Of a stretch of DNA of 64,000 nucleotides, positions 12,369 to 22,690 are shown piece by piece. Source of the DNA: Paguma larvata (lineage: Eukaryota; Chordata; Mammalia; Carnivora; Viverridae); the NCBI GenBank assembly GCA_030068075.1, contig CM057826.1, positions 112,554,746 through 112,618,745 on the forward strand, written 5' to 3'. Both the position numbers and the translations under genes were made by a program. Within the stretch, counting starts at the first letter, position 1; each line of letters starts with the position of its first letter. The notes beneath the pieces were generated by a model. That model saw nothing but the letters and a program-made list of their open reading frames with translations. It had not been told where the DNA came from and searched no databases.

Positions 12369-12568
12369 CTTTTTTAAGTTTATTTATTTATTTTGAGAGA
12401 GAGGTTGCTAGGGGGTCAGAGGCCGAGAGACAGAGAGAGAATCTTAAACAGGCTCCACACTGTTAGTACAAAGCCCGATGTGAGGTTCGAACTCACCAAC
12501 TGTGAGATCATGACCTGAACTGAGACCAAGAGTTGGACACTTAACCAGCTGAATCACGCAGGTGCCCC
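12369..12568 (-). mobile_element. CAN-SINE with perfect 18-bp target-site duplication
   Basis: Flanked by AGAAGCTTCTAGTCTTTC at 12,351-12,368 and 12,569-12,586, identical. It lies about 100 bp downstream of the LARS1 polyadenylation signal. Confidence 0.96.
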
Positions 12569-12818
12569 AGAAGCTTCTAGTCTTTCAGATTAACACAGAA
12601 GTGTCAGTGTTTCTTTTATGAAGGGTACTTTACCTAGCAACTTTTCATATTATATCCATTATGGAGTTAGCGGTAAAGAAAAAAGTGAATTAGACGGCTT
12701 GTTTTACTTTCTAATGAAAACAGAACTCTCATGATTTAAAAAAACACGTGAGAATATTTTGACTTAATTATTAAGTATTAATAGTATTAATTATTAAGTA
12801 TTTTGTATAAATAGGTCT

Positions 12819-13084
12819 TGGGGCACCTGGGTGGCTCTGTCTGTTGGGTGTCCAACTTTGGTTCAGGTCATGATCTCACAGTCCATGAGTTCAAGCCCCG
12901 TGTCAGGCTCTGAACTGTCGGCACAGACAAGAGCCGTGTCAGGCTCTGTGCCGACAGCTCAGAGCCTGGAGCCTGCTTCAGATTCTGTCTCCCTCTCTCT
13001 GTGCCCTTCCCTTGCTCGTACTCTGTCTCTCTCTCACAAATAAAAAAAAATAAAACAAGACAAAAAAACTTAAAAAAAAAAAAG
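12819..13084 (+). mobile_element. CAN-SINE with internal rearrangement
   Basis: Forward SINE, long A-rich tail. It carries an extra segment: CCGTGTCAGGCTCTG occurs twice (12,898-12,912 and 12,934-12,948), and CTGTCGGCACAG (12,915-12,926) is the reverse complement of CTGTGCCGACAG (12,946-12,957). Confidence 0.9.
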
Positions 13085-13224
13085 AATAAATAGATTTTGT
13101 ATTTATAAGAATTTTTTTAACTTTAATATATTCGATTAACCACCAATAATGTGTTTTTCAAGGCTAATATCAATAGTTTAGAGGCAGTTTATATAACCAT
13201 CTATACTAAATTTAGGTATTTTAA

Positions 13225-13438
13225 CATATATATATATTTTTTAATTTTTTTTATAATAGTTTATTTTCACATTGGTTTACATATAACACCCAGTGTTCAT
13301 CCCAACACGTGCCCTCTTTAATGTCCATCACCCCCTCTCCCCCCTCCCTCACCTCCCTCACCTCCCTCACCTTCCTCACCCTCAGATTGTTCTTAGTCTT
13401 TGAGAGTCTCTTATGTTTTATCTCCCTCCCTCTCTGTA
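13225..13438 (-). mobile_element. L1 3' fragment inserted at the tail of an old SINE
   Basis: Antisense L1 3' end (TTATAATAGTTTATTTTCAC, then the CCCAGTGTTCATCCCAAC motif), CTC-rich with repeated CACCTCCCT. AACATATATAT flanks it on both sides (about 13,223 and 13,438). Confidence 0.85.
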
Positions 13439-13448
13439 ACATATATAT

Positions 13449-13607
13449 TTTTAAGTAGGCTCCATGCCCAGCACGAAGCCCAATGTGGGGCTTGAACTCA
13501 CAACCCTGAGATCAACACCTGAGGTGATATCAACACTTGAGAACAACACCTGAGCTGATATCAACACAAGAGCTGATGTTTAAGTGACTGAGCCACCCAG
13601 GTGCCCC
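13449..13607 (-). mobile_element. Older, short CAN-SINE with internal duplication
   Basis: AGTAGGCTCCATGCCCAGC body, head GAGCCACCCAGGTGCCCC. ACACCTGAG/TGATATCAACAC units are repeated inside. Outer duplication AAATTTAGG(T/C)ATTTTAA at about 13,208 and 13,609 encloses both this SINE and the later L1. Confidence 0.85.
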
Positions 13608-14029
13608 TAAATTTAGGCATTTTAAGAAGGATTTTTTCCCCCCAGAAATCTTCATTTATCAAATTTGTCTCGAATCCAATTGTGTTTAAAGATCATGCCC
13701 ACTGTATTGCTCTCGCTGGAATGTCTTTTGATATTAATGTCTGTGCCATTCCTCTTCATATGAGGAAAAAATATTAGTTATCGAATGACATTGGAGAGAA
13801 ACATTCCCATTTCTTGAAGGGTTCAATTTGTGCAGAGACCAATTCTGATAACCCTAAGGAACTGGAATTCTAATTTTCAGGTTATGGCAAGAGATTTTAC
13901 TGAGCTTCTTTATTTTGCAATAGTTTGACATTACTGGGCCACAATGAATGAGCCATTGAAGTAAGTTGTAGAATGTGAAAACTGAAAGATCCCTTAGCGA
14001 TCAAGTGCAAGTCATCATGTATCTGCCAG

Positions 14030-14275
14030 AGCCCGGCAGCACAGCCTAGCCGGTAAGGTCTGAAGTCAGACAAACTAGGTTAGATTTTCAGTTTTTCCAT
14101 TTGCTCCTTGGGGATCTTGTCCAGTTACTCATCCTCAGTTTCTTCATCTATAAAATGGAAGTAATAATGTGTCTGCTTTCTAGTTTTACTGTGAGATGTT
14201 TAGATGAGATAATCTAAGAAAACCATATATATAGCATAGCACTTGGCAAGTGGTAAACCTTCAGTAAGCGTTACT
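14030..14275 (+). repeat. MIR, forward
   Basis: CAGCACAGCCTAGCCGGTAA head-like start, then CCTCAGTTTCTTCATCTATA and AGCACTTGGCAAGTGGTAAA: MIR order conserved across 240 bp. Confidence 0.8.
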
Positions 14276-15109
14276 GATTAATAATAATAATTCATAAAAA
14301 AGCGCCCCAGGATGTATTGGCTTAAGATTACTATGAGCTATAATCATGTCCTTGGTATTGGTTTCCGTGAGGCCACCATGGTATTGTTTGCCCTCCTTTA
14401 CATTGCTTTGCTGCTCTCAATCTGCACAGCCTTGATTATTCCCCAAATCAAGTAATCTTTCCTGGTGACTAAATACAAACTCACTTATGTTTAACTTATA
14501 GGCAAATTAAACTATATGTGCATGGCACAGAAACAAAAACAAAAAGCAAATAAGGAAGAAGGAAAATAATTTTAATATTGTACATTATTATGCCTATTAT
14601 ATATATGAGCCTGTGAACTTTGCTGCCTTGGATTAAGTGTGAGTTGGGATTCATGGATCCTCTGTTCCTGCAGGTTCATTTCCTTGGTATCTCTCTTAGA
14701 ATGAGCATCTTGCTGGGCTGAACATGCTTCTTGTGTTTAAAGATATCTAAGTTTTGTACAAGGAAGCCTCAAAGCATAAGCCCATTGCTTCATTTGGTGT
14801 TCAACTGAAGGAACAGCAGTTAGTTGAAATGCTGAAGGAAAAACAGGTTGCTTTGGGCTTACGGTATTGATAGGAAATTGCTACATTCCTAAAGGATTTT
14901 AATTCTTTTTAAGTTGTGAAAGATGCACAGACACAAAAACTGAATAACAGTAAGAAAGGTATAATATACACACAAAATATTAAAAACGCTAAAAATTAAA
15001 TTCACAAAACTATTAGCAACAATAAGCCGATCTGGCAACAGCAAAAACCCGTGTAATCACCACTCAAAGAACAGCACAACGCCAGCACCTCAGAAGATTG
15101 TGTCCCAGT

Positions 15110-15780
15110 CAGTATACAATCAGTTTTTATACATGATCTATGTGAACGTGAAAAGAATGTCTATTCTGCAAATGTAGAGTTGTGTATGTGTCCTTCAGGT
15201 CATAGTTGCAGATTGAACTGTTCAAATGTGTATCCCACTGTTTTGTTTTCTTGCTTTGTTTTTGAGAGGTGTATTAAAGTCTCCCAAGATCATGGATTTA
15301 CCTCTTTCTCCTTATAGTTCAGACAGTTTTTGTTTCATATATTTTGATGCTGTGTTATTAGGTGCATACAAATTTAAATTCTGTTATCTTCCTGGTAAAT
15401 TGAACTTTTTCTTTAAAAATATATATATATATAAATATATATGTATAAGTATATATATATTTTTTAAGAGTGATGAGGGAGAAAGAGAGCACAAGTGGGG
15501 AAGGGGCAGAGGGAGAGGAGATAGCTGTCAGCACAGAGTCCATTGCAGGGCTTGATCTCATGAACTGTGAAATCATGATCTGCACCAAAACCAAGAGTCA
15601 GATGCTTGATCAACTGAGCCACCTAGGCGCCCCCAACTTTTTCTAATTAGGAAATAAGTGTTCTTCTATTTTTAAAATGTTTTTTGCCTAAAGGCTATAA
15701 TATTAACATAATAACGTCAGTTTTCTTTTGGTTAGTGTGCATGTGGAATATCTTTCTCCATCCTTTTAACCTTCTGTAGC
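15110..15780 (-). mobile_element. Ancient L1 ORF2 fragment (antisense), split by a SINE
   Basis: TTAGGTGCATACAAATTTAA and GTGGAATATCTTTCTCCATC are the antisense ORF2 landmarks. Diverged. Interrupted by the SINE at 15,413-15,634. Confidence 0.75.
15413..15634 (-). mobile_element. CAN-SINE with TA-rich tail, nested in L1
   Basis: Flanked by AACTTTTTCT at 15,403-15,412 and 15,635-15,644. The A-tail end has expanded into a TA/TG microsatellite (15,419-15,462). Confidence 0.92.
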
Positions 15781-15784
15781 TTTA

Positions 15785-16420
15785 TTTTATTTTTAACATT
15801 TTATTTTGACAAATTTTAAACATACAGAACAGTCAAAAGGTTGGCCAACAAGCATCCATATACCTGTTAACCTAGATTTGCCGGTTGCTAACATTTTGCC
15901 ACCTTTGCTTTCTCTCTATTTACATTTTTTAAAATTTATTAATTTAATTTGAGACAGAGCATGAGCAGGGGAAGGCCAAAGAGAGAGGGAGAGAGAGAGA
16001 ATCCCAAGCAGGCTCCGTGCTGTCAGCACAGAGCCCAGTACAGGGCTTGAACTCACGAAGCATGGGACCACGACCCGAGCCAAAATCAAGAGTTAGACGC
16101 TTAATCAACTGAGCCACCCCGGCGCCCCTCTAAATAGGCATTTTTAAATAAGGCTTTTATTTTAGAATACTTTTAGATTTATATGAAAGTTACGTCTGTT
16201 CAACAGAGAGCCCCTGTACACCCTGCACTCCGTTTCCTCGCGTGTTAACAGACATCTCGTCACCTTGTTTCTGTTGTCAGAACTAAATAATTAGCATTGG
16301 TATTTTACTGTTAACTGCATTATAGGCTTTATTTGGATTTCAGCAGTTTTTCCACTGATGTCATTTTGCTATTACAGGATCCAAGTAAGGATACCATTTT
16401 CCATTTAGAATATACTTTAA
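15785..16420. repeat. Ancient L1-type 3' sequence split by a CAN-SINE
   Basis: 15,785-15,910 (TTGCTAACATTTTGCCACC) and 16,140-16,420 (CAGTTTTTCCACTGATGTC, CAGGATCCAAGTAAGGATAC) match a widespread old mammalian L1-type 3' repeat. A CAN-SINE (minus, about 15,917-16,130) lies between them. Confidence 0.65.
15917..16130 (-). mobile_element. CAN-SINE
   Basis: AAAATTTATTAATTTAATTTGAGACAG tail side, head GAGCCACCCCGGCGCCCC. Confidence 0.92.
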
Positions 16421-16650
16421 AAGAATTCCGAACCATTGGACGGTAAGTCGCACACCCCAGGCACTTTAACTTTTCATTACTTTAGCATGTAACTCCTGAG
16501 AACTAAGACAGTAAAGGCGTACCACAATTTATTCAACTAATCTATGGATGGGCGTTTAGATTGTTTCTGAGCTTTTGATATTTTATAGACTTTGTGTAGA
16601 ATTGTATAGTGAGTAACTTTGTGAATACATGGTTTTATATTTGTGGAGGT

Positions 16651-16763
16651 GTATTTTTTTTTTTTTTAAGATTTTAGTTTTAAGTAATCTTTTCACCCAA
16701 CATGGGGCTCAAACTCAACCCCCAGATCAAGATGGTTCACTGACTGAGCCAGCCAGGTGCCCC
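16651..16763 (-). mobile_element. Short older CAN-SINE
   Basis: Poly-T, ACATGGGGCTCAAACTC and GAGCCAGCCAGGTGCCCC; flanked by TGTGGAGGT at 16,642-16,650 and 16,764-16,772. Confidence 0.85.
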
Positions 16764-16793
16764 TGTGGAGGTATATCTTAAGAGCAAATTTCT

Positions 16794-16980
16794 GGGGGCA
16801 CATGGGTGACTTGGTTAAGCCTCTGACACTTGATTTTGGTTCAGTCATGATCTCAAGTTTCGTGAGAACTGCCCCATGTTGGGCTCTGTGTTGACAGCAT
16901 GGATCTTGCTTATGATTCTCTCTCTCCCTCTCTCTGCCCCTCTCTTGGTCTCTCTCAAAAAATTAATAAACATTAAAAAA
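16794..16980 (+). mobile_element. CAN-SINE, forward, diverged
   Basis: GGGGGCACATGGGTGACTTGG head to AATTAATAAACATTAAAAAA tail; diverged duplication AAGAGCAAATTT/AAGAGTAAATTT on the flanks. Confidence 0.88.
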
Positions 16981-17265
16981 GTCTGTTTAAGAGTAAATTT
17001 TTAGAAGTGGGATTGTAAGTCCAAGGGTAAATGCATACATTGTTTTGTTAGCCTGTAATCTGGGCAAAAAGGTGTTTTAGGCAGAAGTTACAGCAGGTAT
17101 AAAGGCTCTGAGGCAGGGGCACATTGTAGCTGGTATGCTGGAGGAATAGCAAAGAGTCCCCATGAAGAAACAGGGATGAGAAGTGACCTGTTGAAGTTCC
17201 TTTGCATTGATGGCAGAGCTCAACTAGAGCCCTGGCCTCCATATAGTCAGTCCATTGCAACACGC

Positions 17266-17476
17266 TTTTTTTTTTTTTTTTAATATTTATTTATTTTTGA
17301 GGGAGACAAAGACAGAGCAGGGGAGGGGCAGAGAGAGGGAGACACAGAATTCAAAGCAAACTCCAGGCTCTGAGCCGTCAGCACAGAGCCCAACACAGGG
17401 CTTGAACTCACGGACCGTGAGATCATGACCTGAGCTGAAGTTGGACACTTAACTGGCTGGGCCACCCCAGGCGCCC
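17266..17476 (-). mobile_element. CAN-SINE
   Basis: Flanked by GCAACACGCT/GCAACACACT; full poly-T, GA-rich body and GGCCACCCCAGGCGCCC head. Confidence 0.93.
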
Positions 17477-18074
17477 TGCAACACACTTATTAAACAAAGA
17501 ACCCATACACGCAAAACAGGAAGGTATTTGACCAGAGCCAGTGTTGTCAGGACTATTAGGGAAGAGTAGAGAGAAGTTTGTGTGGACCGGGGTCAGGTAA
17601 GACCCCACGGATGAGGCGGAGCATAATGTTTAGAATTGGAGGAGCAGGTGCAGCAGAGCAGGGCCATGGTCCTGACTTTCAGAACTAGGCGTGGATAAGG
17701 GCTTGGAGATAATGGCAGGAATGGAATCTTTATCTGGGAGGAACGATAAGAAAACTGGAAACAGGTAAGTAAATTGGGCCTTATTATAAAGATTCCCAGA
17801 TTCCAGGATGAAATTTGAAGTCGATTTGTCTGGAGAGTCACTGCCAATTTTGGATGCGTGGATGAAGTAACAAGTGTCTTCTCTAGTCTCTCTTCTCTAG
17901 TTTGAGGTCATTGTGTCCATCTCTTTTCACCATGAAAAATTCATTCATTTAGTTGTTCTAATGACTATTTAGTAGACATCTATGTGCCTGACTTGGTAGG
18001 TGGGTCTCATCGTTAGCTGATACTTTGTCACGGTTTTCTGTCCTTGATGTATTTGGACATAACTTCACATCAGT
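17477..18074. other. Intergenic unique sequence
   Basis: Between SINEs in the LARS1-PLAC8L1 spacer. No exon, promoter or ORF of note seen. Confidence 0.5.
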
Positions 18075-18075
18075 G

Positions 18076-18262
18076 GTGCCTGGGTGGCTCAGTCGGTTAA
18101 ACGTCCAACTCTTGATTTTGGCTCAGGTCATGATCTCACGGTTTGTGAGACCAAGCCCTTCATCAACACGGAGGCTGTTTAGGATTGTCTCTTTCCCAGT
18201 TCTCTCCTCTCTCTCTCTGCCCCTTCCTTGTTCTCTCTCTCAAATTAAAAAAATAAAGACTC
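18076..18262 (+). mobile_element. CAN-SINE, forward, 3' body shortened
   Basis: GTGCCTGGGTGGCTCAGTCGG head, lacks part of the middle, CT tract and AAATTAAAAAAATAAA tail. Confidence 0.9.
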
Positions 18263-18734
18263 AGATGCCACCTAAGACTTGCAGCATCAACTAAGTTTTC
18301 TAAGTGCCCACCGTTAGGCTTACAACTTGATTGGTTATAAGGTGGGGACCTCTTCTCTCACTTCTAAAGAAGAAAACAGCAGGCTAGGATGTGATCCTTA
18401 CTCCTGAGGGCTTAAGGAATATGACAAAGGAGTACTGACTATTTTCACTTTGGAAGAGCAAGTGGTATTTGTTCTTCTGTCCCTTGTTCTCCTTATCCTG
18501 GGGTCCGGTTTAGAGCTGTGCTGTGCGGTAGTTTAGCTACTGACCATGTTTGTGTCCAGAGTGCTTGAAGGGTTGCTGGTCTGAATTGAGGTGTGCTGTA
18601 AAAGTGTAGAACATGCTTTCCATTTCACAGACTTAGTATGGCAAAGATTATAAAATATTTCATCATAATTTCTTTCGATACCAATCACATGCTGAAAAAA
18701 GGCTTTGAGTAAATTGTGTTAAAAGTACATTAAG

Positions 18735-18938
18735 GGATGCGTGGGTGGCTCAGTCGGTTAAGCGTCCAACGCTGGGTTTCAGCTCAGGTCACGATCTTGC
18801 AGTTGGTGAAATCAAGCTCCAGGTTGGGCTCTGCGCTGACAGCGTGGAACCTAACTAGGATTCTCTCTCCCTGTCTCTCTGCCACTCCTCCTCTGCTCAT
18901 GCTGTCTCTCTCAAAATAAATAAATAAACTTAAAATGT
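18735..18938 (+). mobile_element. CAN-SINE, forward
   Basis: GGGATGCGTGGGTGGCTCAG head to AAATAAATAAATAAAC tail; flanks AAAAGTACATTAA and AAATGTACGTTAA are a diverged duplication. Confidence 0.92.
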
Positions 18939-19211
18939 ACGTTAAAATTAGTTTCATTTTTTTTTGTTTTTACTTTTTAAAAATATGGCTACTAAAAAAT
19001 GTAAAATTGCATATGTGGCTTGGATTATATTTCTATTGGACAGTGTAGTCTAGTGACTTGATGAAATTTAGGTTAAATTACATCATATTGCATCATATCA
19101 AGAGGTATATAATACGAGTTTGTGCCACTCAGTGATACCAAATTTGAGGTTTCTCGAAACTCTCCATTTTAAAGACATTTTGATCACTTTCAGAACTTTC
19201 CGTTATAAAGG

Positions 19212-19247
19212 TGTGTGTGTGTGTGTGTATATATATATACATATATT
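19212..19247. repeat. GT/AT microsatellite
   Basis: (GT)n followed by (AT)n, at the tail end of the adjoining SINE. Confidence 0.95.
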
Positions 19248-19433
19248 TAATTTTTTACTGTTTATTTTTGAGACAGTAAGAGAATGGGGGACGGGCAGAG
19301 AGAGAGGGAGACAGAATCTGAAGCAGGCTCTAGGCTCTGAGCTGTCCAGGCCCTGACACAGGGCTCAAACTCATGTGATCATGGCCTGAGCGAAAGTCAG
19401 ATACTTAATTGACTAAATTACCCAGGCGCCCCA
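19248..19433 (-). mobile_element. CAN-SINE, reverse, diverged
   Basis: TTACTGTTTATTTTTGAGACAG to ATTACCCAGGCGCCCC; part of the centre is missing. Confidence 0.9.
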
Positions 19434-19879
19434 AAAAAGTATATATTTTTTAAATCACTTCCAGAATTTTTGTTATAATGATACTTAAAACAACAACAAC
19501 AATAACACTCAGAACATTCCATTTTACAGATAGATTTTGAGTATTTCTGGAACTCTACAGAATTAAGATACATTTTTTCTTAAGCAATTAGAAATCTATG
19601 GAGTGATATTTTGGCACCTTGGCAACATCCAGTTTCCATTCTTTTTTACCTAGTGTTTTTAGTACCCCTTGAAGATCCTTTCCTGAATAAGTTATGTTAG
19701 AAGCTGTTCAAAATGGGGATTTTTTAAACGCTATTATTTCTTTTTCATAAAAAATTGTTATTCTGTAAAGAAGAACATTCCTTTTTCTTTTTTTCATTTC
19801 ATTTTTTGGTGAAAAAGTTATGTGGCATGTAGATTAGTCACTTCATACAATAGATGTTTGATTAGAAAAGTTAGGTGCA

Positions 19880-20096
19880 GGGGCGCCTGGGTGGCTCAAT
19901 CGGTTAAACGGCCGACTTTGGCTCAGGTCATGATCTCGCGGTCTGTGAGTTCAAGCCCCGTGTCGGGCTCTGTGCTGATAGCTCAGAGCCTGGAGCCTGC
20001 TTCAGATTCTGTGTCTCCCTCTCTCTCTCTGCCCTTCTCCTGCTCACGCTCTGTCTCTATGTCTCAAAATAAATAAACATTAAAAAAATTAAAAAA
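19880..20096 (+). mobile_element. CAN-SINE, forward, first of a close pair
   Basis: GGGGCGCCTGGGTGGCTCAA head, AAATAAACATTAAAAAAATT tail; flanks AGTTAGGTGCA and AGTTAGATGCA. Confidence 0.95.
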
Positions 20097-20117
20097 AAGT
20101 TAGATGCAAATGGGATC

Positions 20118-20323
20118 GGGCGCCTGGGTGGCTCAGTTGTTTAAGCATCTGACTTTGGCTCAGGTCACAATCTCACTGCTTGTGGGTGTGAGCCCTGTGT
20201 CAGGCTCTGTGCTGACAGCTCAGAGCCTGAATCCTGCTTCAGAATATGTGTCTCCCTCTCCTACCCCACTCATGCTCTGTCTCTCTGTCTCTCAAAAGTA
20301 AAAAAGCAATTTAAAAAAGTTTA
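20118..20323 (+). mobile_element. CAN-SINE, forward, second of a close pair
   Basis: Begins GGGCGCCTGGGTGGCTCAGT about 20 bp after the previous SINE and in the same orientation. More diverged (GTTTAAGCATCTGACTTTGG), so the two are separate insertions rather than a tandem duplication. Confidence 0.94.
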
Positions 20324-20465
20324 AATACGGAAAGTTAAATATGGAATCAGCTTACATGTACAGTGGTTGTTCACTGTTTAAAGTTATCTTCCTCTAAATC
20401 ACCCGTTAATTTCTGTTATCCTTACAGACTTGAATTTTCATATTCAATATGAATATTGAATTCAT

Positions 20466-20489
20466 ATTGAAATTCAATTGAATTTCAAT
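20466..20489. repeat. Perfect 24-bp palindrome
   Basis: ATTGAAATTCAA followed immediately by its reverse complement. Adjacent arms TCAATATGAA (about 20,444) and TTCATATTGA (20,461-20,470) form a second inverted pair. Capable of cruciform formation; no known site recognised. Confidence 0.95.
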
Positions 20490-20875
20490 GTAAACATAAT
20501 AATTGTTATACCTCTAAGAAACTATTATTTGTTTACATCGATTCAACAAATTATTGAATGCTTATTATGTTGCAGACACTGACACTGTGTTAAGCACTTA
20601 GAGTGGAGTGGTTAGCGGAAGAAACACGACTGTCCTTCATCGAGGCTGCATCCTTCCAAATTAGGAGATGGGGTGGCCTAGAACCCAGTGAGTGAAGGCG
20701 AGTAGGAAGCTGTCTCTGCAGCATCTTGATTCGGGAGGTGTTGTTCAGGCTTCGCCTCATAACCCTGCTCGGTACATGCTTTGAATTTCACAACTGGCAA
20801 CAGTCATTCTCCGTGGGTCTGATGAGAAGAATATATAGTATAGTTGGCAAGTCCTTCCTATTGTTTTTCTTTCTT

Positions 20876-21089
20876 TCTTTTTTTTTAATGTTTATTTATT
20901 TTTGAGACAGAGAGAGACAGAGCATGAGTGGGGGAGGGGCAGAGAGAGACGGAGACACAGAATCTGAAGCAGGCTCCAGGCTCTGAGCTGTCAGCACAGA
21001 GCCCAACGCGGGGCTCGAACTCACAGACCTCGAGATCACGACCTGAGCCAAAGTCGGACGCTCAACCGACTGAGCCACCCAGGCGCCCC
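20876..21089 (-). mobile_element. CAN-SINE just upstream of the PLAC8L1 promoter
   Basis: CCTTCC(T)(A/G)TTGT occurs on both sides (about 20,853 and 21,089) as a target-site duplication. The head ends 240 bp before the CRE and about 376 bp before the PLAC8L1 ATG. Confidence 0.95.
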
Positions 21090-21329
21090 CTTCCTGTTGT
21101 CTTTCTATTGTAATGCCGAATCATGGTTGTAGACCCCTTCCCTCAACTGCGATTTTTTCTAATTTTCTTTTCTCTCTGGACATTTTCCCAGCATCTCTGG
21201 GTCCACATTTTCACAAGGCATGTCCCAGAGGCTTACTTCAGAGACTCCAAAATACCCTGAATGTGGACGTGTCCTGTTCGATGTGTACCTGTCTTTAAAG
21301 AAATCAGAGGTCTGTTAGTTACAGTGCTA

Positions 21330-21337
21330 TGACGTCA
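21330..21337 (+). promoter_or_regulatory. PLAC8L1: Full cAMP-response element upstream of PLAC8L1
   Basis: TGACGTCA, the complete palindromic CREB/CREM/ATF site, lies 129 bp before the PLAC8L1 ATG (CRE end to A of ATG). There is no obvious TATA box or CpG island. Full CREs this close to the start are common in promoters driven by CREM in germ cells; that PLAC8L1 uses it is inference. A SINE ends at about 21,089, so the proximal promoter is the unique sequence 21,100-21,465. Confidence 0.55.
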
Positions 21338-21465
21338 GGTTCCAGAATATCAATGCAACATTCTTTAGAAGAGATGTTTCACGTTGGATTAAGTCTCAGT
21401 TTGGAATCAGTCAGCATATTGTCAAAGGGAGAAGGTTAACTCCGGCAACAGGAAAACACCTCACT

Positions 21466-21590
21466 ATGAACTGGTTTGGAAATTACTTCTCTAGATTTCC
21501 TGAGGATGTTTCCTTACTCAACATACACTCACCTCTGTTGCTTTCACTCATGTCATCCGAAGAGGAGCAACATTTTATTTCCAGCGCAAG
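21466..21590 (+). CDS. PLAC8L1: PLAC8L1 coding exon 1
   Basis: Opens with ATG (A at -3) and encodes 41 codons plus two bases: MNWFGNYFSRFPEDVSLLNI, then a Ser/Leu/Glu-rich stretch ending ISSA. From memory this matches the N-terminus of PLAC8-like protein 1, whose human form also starts MNWFG and has about 177 residues. The donor is GTAGAG, somewhat weak. The split AG|G codon gives Arg42. The start is chosen because it aligns with the family N-terminus. This N-terminal segment is not part of the PLAC8 domain. Intron 1 is 5.1 kb. Confidence 0.92.
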
Positions 21591-21647
21591 GTAGAGAGTT
21601 CGGTGATATTCTTTTCTTCTAGGTTTTCTCTTTGGGCAGCATATCAA

Positions 21648-21693
21648 ATCTCTCTCTCTCTTTTTCTCTGTCTCTCTCTCACTCTCTGTCTCT
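21648..21693. repeat. CT-rich simple repeat
   Basis: Mostly TCTC runs, 57 bp after the PLAC8L1 exon 1 donor. Possibly a remnant SINE body, but no head is seen. Confidence 0.8.
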
Positions 21694-21699
21694 TTAAAA

Positions 21700-22499
21700 A
21701 TCAATGTCTTCTTACAAGGAGCCACAGAGAAGAAAACTGGGCTTGAGAAGAAAGTAGTTGCTATCTTTTTCTATAGGGACTTGAAAAGGGTCAACCAGTG
21801 AGTTCCTTCGGGCCATGCTTGGCTAGTGAAAAGAGAAGGGCTGGCTTGGGTGAAAGGGTGTCTCTTTATCCTTAACTTACAATGTTGAACCCTGACCAAG
21901 TGAAACTTTACTTCTGGTGGCTGCTAGTAATTTCTAACCCCTTTGACATAAAAACTCGAGGACTTTGGCTTCAGCTCAATTTGCAGTAATCAAGAAGGCC
22001 TGAGCAGAAGGTGGAATGAAACCTTAGTATTGCAAGTTTCATCGAGGGAGAGAGTGACAGGAAACCTGCCTGAGGAGGTTGGAAGCACCAGGCAAGTGGG
22101 GCCATGGCACGGGGAATGTGCTCAACTTCCAAAAGAGGAGAAGGGAAGATTGAGGTCAGAAAGGGGGAAGGGTGGGCATCTTGGGTAGGAGCAGAGAACT
22201 GGAATGACTTGAATCCGTGTCCTGCCTCCCCACCAGATGAAGCCTCCCTCTGCTTCTGTCTCTTAGGGTGACCACACTTCTTGGTTCTCCTGGGACTGTC
22301 CTGAGGTTCACCCTGGAAGTTCTCCATCTTGGGGAAACTGGGATGATGGGTCACTGTGATTGAAGTTTTAGGTATTTGGGCAGCACAGGTTGACAACTGA
22401 GAAGCTGTCCCAGTTCTCGTCCCTCCGTTCTTTGTTTCTCAGAAAAGGGTACAGAATGCCCTAGGGTAAGCGAAGGATCACTAAGTTACAATAATAACA
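21700..22499 (+). other. PLAC8L1: PLAC8L1 intron 1, unique sequence
   Basis: No repeat or exon recognised. An open minus-strand frame at 21,971-22,396 (141 codons) has no splice context or recognisable motif. Confidence 0.5.
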
Positions 22500-22504
22500 A
22501 CAGC

Positions 22505-22690
22505 TGCCATCAACTGCATGCCTACTATGTGCCAAGTGCATGGTCTTGTTTCATCCTCCAGGCACCTGGGGAGGTGCGATGTTTTCATTCCAGTTTATGG
22601 AAGAGAGACCAGAGCTGAGGGCTCTGACAGGTGTGTTTTCCAAGGTTGAACAACTAGAAGGCAGCTGAGCCACATTTGAATTTTAGGGTG
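22505..22690 (-). repeat. MIR, reverse
   Basis: CCTACTATGTGCCAAGTGCA, TTCATCCTCCAGGCAC and GAACAACTAGAAGGCAGCTGAGCC in antisense MIR order. Confidence 0.75.

Noticed and set aside
16378..16442. Exon-like 65-bp segment with acceptor TTGCTATTACAG, open frame and donor GTAAGT, between LARS1 and PLAC8L1
   Set aside because: The sequence around it (CAGTTTTTCCACTGATGTC ... CAGGATCCAAGTAAGGATAC) is a widespread ancient L1-type 3' repeat, which naturally contains this pseudo-acceptor. It does not extend either flanking gene.
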